Source: an uncultured Cellulomonas sp. (lineage in GTDB: Bacteria; Actinomycetota; Actinomycetes; Actinomycetales; Cellulomonadaceae). Taken from it: a DNA stretch of 64,000 nt. Each line of letters begins with the position of its first letter. The stretch's first letter is position 1. Below are positions 48,467 through 58,369 of this stretch, one piece after another. Below the pieces are notes generated by a model. It did no database searches, was not told the DNA's origin, and saw nothing but the letters and a program-made list of their open reading frames with translations. The position numbers were made by a program, and so were the translations under genes. Location: the NCBI RefSeq assembly GCF_947494015.1, contig NZ_CANLTL010000001.1:248001-312000 (forward strand), written 5' to 3'.

Positions 48467-49966
48467 GTGGTCGACGCCGTGCTGGTCCCCGGGCAGGTCG
48501 AGCGGCCGGTCGAGCGGCCGGTCGGGCCGCAGGTCGCGTCGGGGGTGCCGGTCAGCCGGCCGCGAATGCCCCGGCCGAGGCCGGCCGGCCGGGCGGACGT
48601 CGTGGCCGCCACCCGCGACTGGCTGCGGTCGGTCCCGCCCCGGCTGCACGCGACCCCGACCCGGGTCCCGCTGGACGAGGTCGTCGGCTGGCTCACCGAT
48701 CCGCAGGCCGACGACATCCGGCACGGCACCGGACGCTTCTTCCGCATCATGGGCATCGAGGCCCACGTCGAGGTCGAGGAGCGGTGGAGCTGGACCCAGC
48801 CGATCATCGACCAGCCGGACGTGGGCGTCCTGGCCCTGGTCAGCCGGATGGGCCGCTCGGGGCTGGAGCTGCTCGTCCAGGGCAAGCCCGAGCCGGGCAA
48901 CCCCACCGGGCTCCAGCTGGCACCGACCGTGCAGGCGACGCGGAGCAACTACATGCGAGCGCACGGCGGCCGCCCGGTCCCGATGCTCGACGTCCTGCAG
49001 GCCGCGCGGCCGAGCGACGTCCTCGTCGACGTCCGGCAGTCCGAGCACGGGACCGTGTTCTTCCGCAAGCGCAACCGCAACATGGTCGTGCTCACCGAGC
49101 GCCCGCCGCAGGCCCCCGAGCACTTCCGCTGGCTCCGCCTCCCCGAGCTGCACCACCTGTTCCTCGCCGACGACCGGGTCAACATGGACACCCGCACCGT
49201 GCTGTCCTGCCTCCCGTGGGGACTGGTCCCCGTCGACCCGCACGACCACGACCCGGTGGTCGCCGCGCTGGCCCGCTCCGGCCGGGTCGGGTCGCCGAGC
49301 CGCCACACCCTGCAGGCGATCCTCAACTGGGTCACCGAGGTCCGGTCGAGCACGTACGTGCGGGTCGACGTGCGCCCGCTGCACACCCTCGAGGGATGGT
49401 CGCGGACCGCCGCCGGGCTGAGCCACGAGGACGACGCCTGGTTCGACGTGATCGGGGTCAGCGTGGAGGCCGCCGGGCGCGAGATCGACCGGTGGTCGCA
49501 GCCGATGATCGAGCCGCACGCCGACGGGACGCTCGGTCTGCTCGTCGCCCGCTTCGGGGACGTGCTGCACGTGCTCGTGCACCTGCGCACGGAGCCGGGC
49601 CTGGTGGACGCCGTGGAGATCGCACCGACGGTGCAGCACCGCCCGATGGAGCCCGCGGACCTCGCCAATCCCGGCACGCAGCGCCACCTGGAGCCGCTGA
49701 CCAGCGCCCCCGCGGACCGGGTGCTGTACGACCGGGTGCACTCCGACGAGGGCGGTCGGTTCTTCCGGTCGGCCAACCGGCACCTGATCGTCGAGGTGGA
49801 CCCGGACCCGGCCGTGGAGGGCCCGGGCTTCCGCTGGGTGACGGTGCACCAGCTCGAGGAGCTGCTGCGCCACAGCCACTACGTCAACCTCCAGCTGCGC
49901 AGCCTGCTCAGCTGCCTGCAGGCCGTGGGCACCATCGGGCGTGCGCCCGCATGGCGCACGGAGTGA
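48467..49966 (+). CDS. NDP-hexose 2,3-dehydratase (EvaA/TylX3-like)
   Basis: A 499-residue enzyme built of two homologous halves, as usual for the family. Compare QPIIDQPDVGVLALV with QPMIEPHADGTLGLLV, and LQLAPTVQATRSNY with VEIAPTVQHRPMEP. It removes the C2 hydroxyl from NDP-4-keto-6-deoxyglucose. It starts at a GTG one base after the preceding stop. The first 40 residues are Pro/Val/Arg-rich and may be untranslated or disordered. Confidence 0.9.
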   Translation: MVDAVLVPGQVERPVERPVGPQVASGVPVSRPRMPRPRPAGRADVVAATRDWLRSVPPRLHATPTRVPLDEVVGWLTDPQADDIRHGTGRFFRIMGIEAHVEVEERWSWTQPIIDQPDVGVLALVSRMGRSGLELLVQGKPEPGNPTGLQLAPTVQATRSNYMRAHGGRPVPMLDVLQAARPSDVLVDVRQSEHGTVFFRKRNRNMVVLTERPPQAPEHFRWLRLPELHHLFLADDRVNMDTRTVLSCLPWGLVPVDPHDHDPVVAALARSGRVGSPSRHTLQAILNWVTEVRSSTYVRVDVRPLHTLEGWSRTAAGLSHEDDAWFDVIGVSVEAAGREIDRWSQPMIEPHADGTLGLLVARFGDVLHVLVHLRTEPGLVDAVEIAPTVQHRPMEPADLANPGTQRHLEPLTSAPADRVLYDRVHSDEGGRFFRSANRHLIVEVDPDPAVEGPGFRWVTVHQLEELLRHSHYVNLQLRSLLSCLQAVGTIGRAPAWRTE

Positions 49967-50970
49967 GCGGAGCGCACCCGGTCGCCGTGCTCGGGGGCAG
50001 CGGCCTGCTGGGCAGCGCCGTCTGCCGGCGGTTCGCCGACGCCGGCCGGCCCGTCCGAGCGGTGTCCCGCAGCGGGTGGGGGGTTCCGGGGGGCGGCGTG
50101 CACGGCGTGCGGGCGGACGTCACCCGCCGCGCCGAGCTCGAGGCCGCCCTGATCGGTGCGCACACCGTGGTGGTCGCGGTCTCGCACCGCGCAGCCGGTG
50201 CGCAGGGCTGGCGGGTCGACGGGACGGGGCCCGAGCGCGGCGTCTACGTCGACGTGTGCGAGCACCTGGCGTACTGGGCCGGTCGGCAGCGCCGGCCGGT
50301 CGTCCTGCTGCACGCCGGCAGCTCGAGCCAGTCGGGCGGGTCACCGACCACGGCCTACGACGCCCTGAAGAGCCGCGGTGAGGCCCTGGTCCTGGGGGCG
50401 TCGTCCGGCGGCGTGGACGCGGTCGGCCTGCGGTTGAGCACCCTCTACGGTCAGCGTCCCGGCACCCCCGACACCGGTGTGGTGGCGACGATGATCCGCA
50501 CCGCGCTGCGCGGGGAGCCGCTGAGCGTCTGGGCCGACGGCGCGATGACCCGTGACCTGCTGTGGGCCGACGACGCCGCCGAGGCCTTCCTCGCGGCCGC
50601 CGCCCACGCGGGCGCGCTGGCCGGGCGGCCCTGGACGGTCGGCCACGGCCGGGCGCATGCGGTCGCGGACATCGCCGCGACCGTCGCCCGGGAGGTCGCG
50701 GCGGCCACCGGCCGCACACCCGTCCCCGTGCGGCGCACCGACCCTCCCCCGTGGGCGACCGGGCACGACCTGACCGGCCACGTCGCCGACCCGGCCGACT
50801 TCGTCCGGGCCACCGGCTGGCGCCCCCGCACCACCTGGCACGACGGCGTCCGGCGGCTCGTCGACGTCCTCGCCGCGCGGACCCTCCCGGGTGCGCCTGC
50901 GCCGGACGCCGTACCCGTCCCCCTACCCCTACCCCTACCGCCGGCCCCGGCCCCGGCCCCGGCCCCTTGA
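49951..50970 (+). CDS. NAD-dependent epimerase/dehydratase, probable NDP-sugar 4-ketoreductase
   Basis: A 339-residue extended SDR: VAVLGGSGLLGSAVCRRF at the N-terminus, then the catalytic region SSSQSGG ... TTAYDALKSRGEAL (YxxxK) and WADGAMTRDLLWADDAAEAF. By context it is the C4-ketoreductase of deoxysugar synthesis (EvaE-like). The ATG at 49951 or the GTG at 49963 (GTGA overlap with the previous stop) may be the start. The C-terminus is a Pro/Ala repeat tail. Confidence 0.82.
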   Translation: MAHGVSGAHPVAVLGGSGLLGSAVCRRFADAGRPVRAVSRSGWGVPGGGVHGVRADVTRRAELEAALIGAHTVVVAVSHRAAGAQGWRVDGTGPERGVYVDVCEHLAYWAGRQRRPVVLLHAGSSSQSGGSPTTAYDALKSRGEALVLGASSGGVDAVGLRLSTLYGQRPGTPDTGVVATMIRTALRGEPLSVWADGAMTRDLLWADDAAEAFLAAAAHAGALAGRPWTVGHGRAHAVADIAATVAREVAAATGRTPVPVRRTDPPPWATGHDLTGHVADPADFVRATGWRPRTTWHDGVRRLVDVLAARTLPGAPAPDAVPVPLPLPLPPAPAPAPAP

Positions 50971-50979
50971 GGATGTGAC

Positions 50980-52113
50980 ATGTCCGTCGACGTCAACCAG
51001 CACGATCCCGTCCGGGTCTGGGACTACCTGCCCGAGTACGAGGCCGAGCGCGCCGACCTGCTCCAGGCGGTCCAGACCGTGTTCGCCTCCGGCCAGCTGG
51101 TCCTGGGACCGAGCGTCGCGGCGTTCGAGCGCGAGTTCGCGGCGTTCCACGGCCGCCGGCACGCGATCGGCGTCGACAACGGCACCAACGCGCTGGTGCT
51201 GGCACTGCGGGCGGTCGGCGTCGGGCCCGGTGACGAGGTCGTCACGGTGTCCAACACGGCCGCGCCGACCGTCGTGGCGATCGAGGCGGTCGGCGCCCGC
51301 GCCGTGTTCGTCGACGTGGACCCCGACACCTACCTCATGGACGTCACCCAGCTCAGCGGGGCCGTGACCCCGCAGACGCGGTGCGTGCTGCCGGTGCACC
51401 TGTACGGCCAGGCGGTCGCGATGGAGCCCGTCATGGCCGTCGCCGCCGACCACGGGCTGTCGGTCGTCGAGGACTGCGCACAGGCGCACGGTGCGACCCG
51501 GAACGGGTCGGTCGTCGGCTCCCTCGGAGATGCCGCGGCGTTCTCGTTCTACCCCACGAAGGTGCTGGGCGCGTATGGCGACGGCGGCGCGGTGCTGACC
51601 GACGACGCCGCGGTGGACGCGTCGGTACGCCGGCAGCGGTACTACGGCATGGAGGACCGCTACTACGTGGTCAGCACGCCCGGCGGCAACTCCCGGCTGG
51701 ACGAGGTGCAGGCCGAGATCCTGCGCCGGAAGCTGGGCCGGATCGACCAGTACATCGCCGGCCGGCGGGAGATCGCCGACCGGTACGACCGCGCCCTGGC
51801 CGGGTCCGCGCTCACCCTCCCGGTCACCGCGCCGGGCAACACGCACGTGTACTACCTGTACGTCGTCCGGCACCCGGCGCGCGAGGAGATCCTGGCCCGG
51901 CTCGCCGAGCGGGGCATCGAGCTCAACGTCAGCTACCGCTGGCCGGTGCACACGATGTCCGGCTTCGCCCACCTGGGGGTGCCGGCCGGGTCGCTCCCGG
52001 TCACCGAGCGGCTCGCCGACGAGATCTTCTCCCTGCCGATGTACCCGTCGCTGCCGGTGGACCGGCAGCGACGGGTCGTCGACGAGCTCACCGACGTGCT
52101 GGACCGGGTCTAG
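50980..52113 (+). CDS. DegT/DnrJ/EryC1/StrS sugar aminotransferase
   Basis: A 377-residue PLP enzyme. [33 protein letters not shown] and the PLP lysine in [16 protein letters not shown] are canonical. It aminates an NDP-keto-sugar; with the 2,3-dehydratase and C3-methyltransferase, C3 amination (EvaB-like) is most likely. Its TAG stop shares the palindrome CTAG with the convergent LanKC gene. Confidence 0.92.
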   Translation: MSVDVNQHDPVRVWDYLPEYEAERADLLQAVQTVFASGQLVLGPSVAAFEREFAAFHGRRHAIGVDNGTNALVLALRAVGVGPGDEVVTVSNTAAPTVVAIEAVGARAVFVDVDPDTYLMDVTQLSGAVTPQTRCVLPVHLYGQAVAMEPVMAVAADHGLSVVEDCAQAHGATRNGSVVGSLGDAAAFSFYPTKVLGAYGDGGAVLTDDAAVDASVRRQRYYGMEDRYYVVSTPGGNSRLDEVQAEILRRKLGRIDQYIAGRREIADRYDRALAGSALTLPVTAPGNTHVYYLYVVRHPAREEILARLAERGIELNVSYRWPVHTMSGFAHLGVPAGSLPVTERLADEIFSLPMYPSLPVDRQRRVVDELTDVLDRV

Positions 52114-54782
52114 CTGCGCCGAACAGGTGCAGGTCCGAACAGGTGCAGGGGCAGGTCCTGGCCGGCTCGGCCGGTCAGGACCCGGTCGAGCACGGCCAGC
52201 ACGCCGGCCGCCCCGGTGGCCAGGTCGCAGGACTGGCGCAGCAGCACGTCCCCCAGGAACCCCAGCCCCTGCTCACCGCGCACCTCCGCGATCGCCAGCG
52301 CCGGGGCGTGGGCGGCCAGCGTCGCACCGACCGCCGCCCGCCCCGGTCGTAGCGTCGTGCCGACCAGGAGCTCGCCGCTCCGTCCGCGCAGCAGCCCCGG
52401 GATGAGCCGGACCGAGGTGGTGCCGCGGTCGGCGACCGTGTCCAGCACGGGGGCGAGAGCCGGGTCCGGCTGCCGGGCGAGCAGCATCCGCAGAGCGAGC
52501 GCGACGCCGCCCGCCTCCGCCACCGCCGCACCGGGCACCGGTCGGCCGTCCGGTGCCGCGGCGTCGTCCGGTCCCCCGCCGCCGGGCAGCAGCCCGAACG
52601 CGGACAGGTCGGAGGTGATCGCCGTCCGTGCGGCGGTCAGCAGGACCGGGTCCGCGGTGAGGTCGTGCAGGGCGAGCAGGAAGACGGCCTCGCCGGACGG
52701 TCCCCGCAGCAGACCCTGGGCGGGCCGCCCGGCCGGCCCGCGCGCCGGCTCGGCCGCCCGCCGGCCCGTCGGCTGGTCCGCCCGCTGGTCCGCCCGCTGG
52801 TCACCCGGGTGGTCCGCGGCCAGCAGCCGGTCCGCGACCTCCCGCGCCGCGTCCAGGTGCTCACCGGACCCGGTGCGGGCGGCGAACCAGGCCAGGGTCG
52901 CCCCCAGACCGGCCAGCCCGGAGAACAGGCTGCGGTCCCCGGTGCGCTCGACGGCGGCGGGCAGGCCGGCGGCGAGCGAGCGCCCGGCGTCCTGCGCACC
53001 GAGCGACTCCAGCGCGTAGGCGAGGCCGGCGGCGCCGTCGTGCAGGCCGACGGGCAGCAGGACGGCGCGCCGGGAGGCCTCGACCAGCCAGTCGACGTGC
53101 CCCGCCGGGACCTCGACACCGGCGTCCCGCAGCGCCAGCAGCACGCCGGCGGCGCCGTACGCCAGTCCCAGCCCACCGGCGGGGTGGGCGAACTGGGCGA
53201 CGTCGCCGGGGAACAGCCGGTCGGACCGCTCGGGCGTGGCCTGTGCGCAGATCCATCCCGCGACCGCGTCCCGGACCGCCGGCCACGTCGCCTCCTCGGC
53301 GGTGCGGACCGACGGCCGGGCCACCGGTGGCGCGTCGGCCGCGGAGCCGTCCCCGCCCAGGCCGGTCGCGGAGCGATCGACGCCCATGTCGCGCCGGACC
53401 AGGCCGTCGTAGTCGGCCGGTACCGGGAACCGTGCGTGCACGAGGCTCAGCACCGCCGTCAGGGCCTCGGGATCCCAGGCGAGCGGAACGGTGGACTCGG
53501 GCAGGAGGACCGCCAGCCGCAGGCAGCCCAGCGCGTAGCGGTCGAGCCGGCGACCCCGGGACCCCGGCGGCGCGCGGAACCCGGGGGCGGCGAACACCTG
53601 CTGCGCGTTCTCGGCGACGGGGGTCGCCGTCTCCAGGTCGATCAGGCGGACCGAGTCGTCGTCCTGCACGAGGATGTTGCCCGGGTGCAGGTCGCCGAAC
53701 ACGACCCCGGCGGCGTGCATCTCCTCGATCCCCCGGTCCACCTGCGCGACGATCGCCAGCACACGCCGGGTGTACTGCTCCAGCTCGGTGGGGTCCGCGG
53801 AGCCGTGCAGCATCGGGTGGTGCCGCCCGACGAAGTCGAGCAGGTTCAAACCCTCGACGAACTCGCGCGCCAGGAACTCGTGCTCGTGCCCGTGCACGTG
53901 CGCCACCAGCCCCGGCACGATCGACACGTCGGCGAGCTGCTCGAGCGCCCACAGCTCCCGGCGCTGGCGGGCGACGGCGTCCCGGTCGCCCTCGTCCAGC
54001 CCGGCGAACGGGCGTGCCTCCTTCAGCAGCACGGTCCGGCCGGTGGGCCGGTGCGTCGCCCGGTAGACGCCGCCGCCGTTGGAGAAGTACAGCGCCCGCT
54101 CCACCGCGAACGGGAAGTCGGCGAGCACCCCCGCCTGGCGGGCGGCCAGGGCCTCGTGCAGGCAGTCGGGGACCGGCGCCCACGCCGGCGGGCGGAACGA
54201 CGGTGTGCGCCGGTCCTCCACGAGCCGGCCTTCGGGGTCGCGGATGCAGTGCAGCACGCGGCCGCCGTCGGTCTCGACGACCTCGCTGACGAACGCCCCG
54301 TACCGCACGTACAGCGGACCGCCACCCCACCGCAGGTCGCTGAGGATGTAGGGGCCCCGCTCGCCCTCGAGCCGGGTGCCGAGCTCGCGCAGGGTCTTCT
54401 CCAGCACGGCGTCGTCCGGCGGGTAGATGGTGATGAACTTGCCGCTGCCGCCGCGGTGGGCGTCCTTCGCGTTGCGCCGCCGCAGGACCGCCGGTCCGCT
54501 GAGCACCTTCAGCTGGAGCTGGTGGGCCACGCAGTACTCGATCACCACGTCGAGGACGCGCTCGGCGTTGTCCGGGCACGCCGACACGTGGATCTTCCAG
54601 CCCTGCCGCACGAGCGGGACCCCGGTCGGCACCAGGTGGGTCCACTCCGGCTCCCGCCGGCGCTCCCAGCCCGGCGGCACCGGCCCGGCGAGCGCCGGGA
54701 ACGTGGGCTGGTGGACCTGTGCCGGTCCCAGGTCGTAGAAGGGCGTCCCGCCGTGGCAGAAGGCCAGGTACTGACGATTCAC
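52110..54782 (-). CDS. class III lanthipeptide synthetase LanKC
   Basis: An 890-residue three-domain enzyme. Residues 1-225 are the lyase domain ([10 protein letters not shown] start). Residues 230-500 are the kinase, with Lys254, the catalytic loop [12 protein letters not shown] (Asp364, Asn369) and metal Asp382. About 560-890 is a LanC-like cyclase whose zinc-ligand positions are not Cys/Cys/His (LLRGPSGE where CHG is expected), as in class III. It phosphorylates and eliminates Ser/Thr of a leader-bound precursor. The GTG start overlaps the upstream protease stop. It is the last gene of the RiPP operon. Confidence 0.9.
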   Translation of the reverse strand: MNRQYLAFCHGGTPFYDLGPAQVHQPTFPALAGPVPPGWERRREPEWTHLVPTGVPLVRQGWKIHVSACPDNAERVLDVVIEYCVAHQLQLKVLSGPAVLRRRNAKDAHRGGSGKFITIYPPDDAVLEKTLRELGTRLEGERGPYILSDLRWGGGPLYVRYGAFVSEVVETDGGRVLHCIRDPEGRLVEDRRTPSFRPPAWAPVPDCLHEALAARQAGVLADFPFAVERALYFSNGGGVYRATHRPTGRTVLLKEARPFAGLDEGDRDAVARQRRELWALEQLADVSIVPGLVAHVHGHEHEFLAREFVEGLNLLDFVGRHHPMLHGSADPTELEQYTRRVLAIVAQVDRGIEEMHAAGVVFGDLHPGNILVQDDDSVRLIDLETATPVAENAQQVFAAPGFRAPPGSRGRRLDRYALGCLRLAVLLPESTVPLAWDPEALTAVLSLVHARFPVPADYDGLVRRDMGVDRSATGLGGDGSAADAPPVARPSVRTAEEATWPAVRDAVAGWICAQATPERSDRLFPGDVAQFAHPAGGLGLAYGAAGVLLALRDAGVEVPAGHVDWLVEASRRAVLLPVGLHDGAAGLAYALESLGAQDAGRSLAAGLPAAVERTGDRSLFSGLAGLGATLAWFAARTGSGEHLDAAREVADRLLAADHPGDQRADQRADQPTGRRAAEPARGPAGRPAQGLLRGPSGEAVFLLALHDLTADPVLLTAARTAITSDLSAFGLLPGGGGPDDAAAPDGRPVPGAAVAEAGGVALALRMLLARQPDPALAPVLDTVADRGTTSVRLIPGLLRGRSGELLVGTTLRPGRAAVGATLAAHAPALAIAEVRGEQGLGFLGDVLLRQSCDLATGAAGVLAVLDRVLTGRAGQDLPLHLFGPAPVRRS

Positions 54783-56428
54783 TCGAACCCCGCTGCGATG
54801 TAGGTGAGATAGAGCCACTGCCCGAGCGGGCGCAGCCCGGCGTCGACCACGGCGGCGCCGTCGTCCGGCCGGCGACCGCCGTCGAGGCGCACCTCCCAGG
54901 CCTGTGCCGGGAGGGTGACGTCGCTGGTCACGGTGACCGGCAGGAACGCCGCGGCGGGCGCGTCCACCAGTCCGTCGACCGGGCCGACGACCTGCCCGGT
55001 GGCCCGGGTGCGGGTCAGCACCAGCCCTGCCTGCGCGACCTCGACCGGCGCTCCGGGGTCGATCCGGGGCACGCCGACGCCCTCGGGGACCGCGAAGAGG
55101 AGGCGGCCGTCGACGGCGACGTACGCCCCGGGCACCGCGAGCGGGAGCCGGACGGTGGTCAGGCCCACGGCGACCACCGCCGCGACCGCGGTGAGCGCCG
55201 CCGCGGTCCGCCCGGGACGGGCCCCGTTGCGGCGACCGGCGGCCACCAGCCGGACCGCGCCCTGCACGACGAGAGCGGCCAGGTACACCGCGCCGACCAC
55301 GAGGACGGCCACCCCGAGCGGCCCGGTCCTGCTGAGCAGCCCGACGTACAGGCCCAGGACCGTCAGGGCGAGGTACCAGGGGAACAGGACGCTGGCCCAC
55401 CCGAACGCGGCACCCCAGCGCGGCACGCCCGCCGGGCGGACCGGGCGGCCGCCGCCGAGCAGCGCCCAGGCGGTCGTCGCCCGGGCCCAGTCGATGCACA
55501 GCGCCCGCAGGTTGGGCCGGTCCAGGTGGGTCATGAGCGCGATGTACCCGTCGAGCTTGACCAGCGGGACCAGGTTGAGCAGCCCGACGGCGTAGCTGCC
55601 CGCGGCGAACACCAGCAACCAGTCCCGCACCGGGCCGGGCACGGGCAGACCGGCCGCCAACGCGCTGACCGCGCCGATGACCGCCTGGGTCAGCACCCCG
55701 GCCAGCGCCACCCGCACGCGCTGCGCCGGCCGCGGCAGGCGCCAGGCGTCCGACACGTCGCAGAACATCGCCGGCATGAGGTAGAAGAGCATCCAGCCCA
55801 TCCGGCTCGGGCGGCCGCCCTCGTGCACCAGCGCGACACCGTGGGACACCTCGTGCACGGTCGTCGCGGCGCCCGCGGCCAGCACCAGCAGGACGACGGA
55901 CTGCCAGGGCACCGGTGTGCTCAGCGCCTCGACCAGTGCACCGCCCTGCATCACCAGGGCCAGCAGCCCGAGTGCGACCACCGCGACGACGACGCTGCGT
56001 GTGCGGTGGTCCGCGAGCGACGGGACGACCCGCGCCAGCCGCTGCATCCCCCGGCCGGGCCGGACCAGGGTGAGCTGCACCGACAGCGGCGGGACGAACA
56101 CCACGCGCCGCGCCGTGGCCGCCGGTCGGGTGCGCCCGTCGTCGAGCAGACCCGCGCTGCCGAGCCGGTCCACCGCCAGCTCGACCGCCTCGGGCGACCA
56201 GGGCGGCCCGAGGCGGTCGGCGAGCGTGGCCCGGTCTGCGTGCCCGTCCAGGCCGGCCGCGAGCCGGCCCAGGTCCGCACCCACCCGCAGGTACCCCGCA
56301 CCCCGGCGGATGACCCAGGGCGCGCCCGGCTCCCCGGGCGCGATCACCTCGACGCCGGCAGCCAGCGCCGGCCGGTCCAGCAGGGCAGGGTCGGTGGCTG
56401 CTCGCGGGGAGCCGGCCCGGGCGGCCAT
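54779..56428 (-). CDS. M50-type intramembrane metalloprotease with PqqD-like N-terminus
   Basis: A 549-residue membrane protein. Residues 30-100 look like a PqqD/RRE winged helix (WVIRRGAGYLRVGADL, LDG, LADRLGPPW, LGSAGLL), the fold that binds RiPP leaders. Membrane helices follow with the zinc motif HEVSH (192-196) and the second site NLVPLVKLDGY. The C-terminal part is extracytoplasmic and beta-rich. In daptide clusters such a protease is thought to remove the leader. ATGA/GTGA overlaps link it to its neighbours. Confidence 0.85.
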   Translation of the reverse strand: MAARAGSPRAATDPALLDRPALAAGVEVIAPGEPGAPWVIRRGAGYLRVGADLGRLAAGLDGHADRATLADRLGPPWSPEAVELAVDRLGSAGLLDDGRTRPAATARRVVFVPPLSVQLTLVRPGRGMQRLARVVPSLADHRTRSVVVAVVALGLLALVMQGGALVEALSTPVPWQSVVLLVLAAGAATTVHEVSHGVALVHEGGRPSRMGWMLFYLMPAMFCDVSDAWRLPRPAQRVRVALAGVLTQAVIGAVSALAAGLPVPGPVRDWLLVFAAGSYAVGLLNLVPLVKLDGYIALMTHLDRPNLRALCIDWARATTAWALLGGGRPVRPAGVPRWGAAFGWASVLFPWYLALTVLGLYVGLLSRTGPLGVAVLVVGAVYLAALVVQGAVRLVAAGRRNGARPGRTAAALTAVAAVVAVGLTTVRLPLAVPGAYVAVDGRLLFAVPEGVGVPRIDPGAPVEVAQAGLVLTRTRATGQVVGPVDGLVDAPAAAFLPVTVTSDVTLPAQAWEVRLDGGRRPDDGAAVVDAGLRPLGQWLYLTYIAAGFE

Positions 56429-57192
56429 CACCCGACGACGTCTCGCCTGCGCAGCAGCACCGCAGCGAGCGCCGCCGCGGCGGCCAGCCACGCCACCGCG
56501 GCCGTGTAGGCCAGCGGAAGGCCCAGCAGCCCGTCCTTGCCGTCGAGGTAGATGGCGCTCAGCACGATCGAGAACGTCCAGCTGAACCGGTCCGGCGAGA
56601 TGGTCTGCAGCAGCGGCTCGATCATCAGCGTCGTCACCAGCAGGACCACGATCGTGACCACCTGGTTGCGGAAGACCCAGGCCAGCAGGGACCCCCACAG
56701 GGCGCCGAGCACGCTGACCGCGAAGACGCCCACCAGGGTCAGCCACAGCTCCCGGCTGACGGTCGGGGCCACGTCCAGGACGCCCAGCGACACCCAGGTG
56801 CTGACCACCGAGCCGACCACCGCGACCAGGCCGTACGCGGCGCCGATCCCGGCGGCGACGAGCACCTTGGCGGCGAACAGGCGGGTCCGGTCACCGGCCA
56901 GCAGCACGCTGCGGGTCACGGTGTGGGCGGAGTACTCGCGGGTGACCGCGATCGCCGCCAGCAGGCTCGTGACGAGATGCATCTGGAACCACTGCCGGGC
57001 GACCACCGCGGTGAGCGCGGCGGGCTCCACCGGGGCGGCGCCGGCGGGCACACCCTCCGGCGGCGACACCTCGAGCACCCCGAACGAGTACGCGATGTAG
57101 GAGCACCACAGCAGTGCGATCGCCCCCATCACCCACCACGTCCTGCCCGTCCACACCTTCTGCCACTCCGCCCGGAGCACCCGGCCGGTCAT
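56428..57192 (-). CDS. ABC-2 type transporter permease
   Basis: A 254-residue protein with six membrane helices and the ABC-2 pattern TREYSAHTVTRSVLLAGDRTRLFAAKVL. It pairs with the adjacent ATPase (four-base overlap) to export or give immunity to the peptide. The ATG at 57192 is chosen by the overlap; a longer frame is shadow of the ATPase tail. Confidence 0.88.
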   Translation of the reverse strand: MTGRVLRAEWQKVWTGRTWWVMGAIALLWCSYIAYSFGVLEVSPPEGVPAGAAPVEPAALTAVVARQWFQMHLVTSLLAAIAVTREYSAHTVTRSVLLAGDRTRLFAAKVLVAAGIGAAYGLVAVVGSVVSTWVSLGVLDVAPTVSRELWLTLVGVFAVSVLGALWGSLLAWVFRNQVVTIVVLLVTTLMIEPLLQTISPDRFSWTFSIVLSAIYLDGKDGLLGLPLAYTAAVAWLAAAAALAAVLLRRRDVVG

Positions 57193-58040
57193 CGGACCCC
57201 GCCCACCGTCGCCGCGGAGCCTGCGGTCGAACCCGCGACCGGGCCTGCGACCGGGCCTGCGACCGGGCTCGGGGACGAGGTCAGGGACGAGGGCGGGGGC
57301 GAGCTCGGGGACGAGCTCGGCCGGGGCTCGACGAGGTCGAAGAACGCCTCCTCCAGCCGGCGGCTGCCGCCGCCGGTCAGGTCGGCCAGGGACCCGGAGT
57401 ACCGCACGGTGCTCTGCAGGATGACGACGTCCTGGACCGTCTGCTCGACCTCGGCCAGCAGGTGGCTGGACACGATGACCGTGCGGCCGTCGGCGGCCAG
57501 CCGCTGCAGCAGGTCCCGCAGCCACCGGATGCCGTCCGGGTCCAGACCGTTGGCCGGCTCGTCGAGGATGACGACCTCCGGGTCGGCCAGCAGCGCGACC
57601 GCGAGGTCCAGCCGCTGCCGCATGCCGGTGGAGTAGGCGGACACCGCCTTGCGCTCGGCTCCGGACAGCCCCACCAGGTCGATGACCTCACCGACCCGGG
57701 ACCCGGGCAGCCCGAGCATGGTCGCCCAGACGCGCAGCGCCTTCGCGCCGCTGACGCCCGGCGGCTGGCCGTCGCCGTCGAACGTCGTGCCGACCCGGCG
57801 CGGACCGTCCGGCAGCTGCGGGTACGGGTGGCCCAGCACGGTCGCGGTGCCGGAGGTCGGGCTGGTCAGCCCGAGCATGATGCGCAGGGCCGTCGTCTTG
57901 CCCGCGCCGTTGCGGCCGAGCAACCCCAGCACGCGACCCGTGCGGGCCTCGAAGCTCACGTCGTCCAGCGCCGTGGTGTCCTTGTACTGCTTGGTCACGC
58001 GGTCCAGCACGACGCTCGACCCGTTCTGCCTGCCACTCAT
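57189..58040 (-). CDS. ABC transporter ATP-binding protein
   Basis: About 283 residues: Walker A GRNGAGKTT, signature YSTGMRQRLDLA, Walker B VVILDEPANGLD, H-loop VSSHLL. The last 50 residues are a Ser/Pro then AGPVAG-repeat tail that is unusual for this family. I prefer the ATG at 58040, which has GGAGGA six bases upstream; an ATG at 58058 is also in frame. It lies after the RiPP precursor genes, behind a strong hairpin. Confidence 0.9.
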   Translation of the reverse strand: MSGRQNGSSVVLDRVTKQYKDTTALDDVSFEARTGRVLGLLGRNGAGKTTALRIMLGLTSPTSGTATVLGHPYPQLPDGPRRVGTTFDGDGQPPGVSGAKALRVWATMLGLPGSRVGEVIDLVGLSGAERKAVSAYSTGMRQRLDLAVALLADPEVVILDEPANGLDPDGIRWLRDLLQRLAADGRTVIVSSHLLAEVEQTVQDVVILQSTVRYSGSLADLTGGGSRRLEEAFFDLVEPRPSSSPSSPPPSSLTSSPSPVAGPVAGPVAGSTAGSAATVGGVR

Positions 58041-58071
58041 CCCGTTCTCCTCCGCCATGCGGGTCCGTCGG

Positions 58072-58106
58072 GGCCTGTGGGGCGGCGCAGGGCCGCCCCA
58101 CAGGCC
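58072..58106 (-). terminator. 15-bp perfect hairpin between precursor genes and exporter
   Basis: GGCCTGTGGGGCGGC (58072-58086) pairs without mismatch with GCCGCCCCACAGGCC (58092-58106) around a five-base loop. It lies between the second precursor gene and the ABC ATPase. It probably acts as a partial terminator or 3' stabiliser, giving more precursor mRNA than exporter mRNA. Confidence 0.75.
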
Positions 58107-58160
58107 GTCACACGAGCACGGACCCCTCGGACGGGCCGTGCCTGGGCGTTCCTGGCTCGA

Positions 58161-58322
58161 TCAGGTGATCGCGCTGACCGCGATCGCGCTGGCCAGGTAG
58201 GCCGCGCCGCCAGCCGAGCTGACGGCGACGCCGGCGCTGAACGAGTCCCAGAATCCGGGCGCCTCGAGGTCCTCCAGCTCCTGCAGGTCCAGCTCCAGCG
58301 GAGCCAGATCGGTGTTCGGCAT
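58161..58322 (-). CDS. RiPP precursor peptide 2 (daptide/class III lanthipeptide type)
   Basis: A 53-residue peptide. The leader has APLELDLQELEDLEAPG, and the core region begins near GFWDSFSAG and ends in SAIAVSAIT. The LxLQ-type motif is that recognised by class III LanKC enzymes. The C-terminal Thr is the residue daptide enzymes convert to a diamine. It has no Cys; the part after EAPG holds six Ser and one Thr. GGAGGGAAG precedes the ATG. It is too short for routine gene calling but conserved with the next gene. Confidence 0.85.
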   Translation of the reverse strand: MPNTDLAPLELDLQELEDLEAPGFWDSFSAGVAVSSAGGAAYLASAIAVSAIT

Positions 58323-58369
58323 GTCTTCCCTCCCCTCCGGGTGCGATCCGTCGTCGGTCGGTCAGGCGC

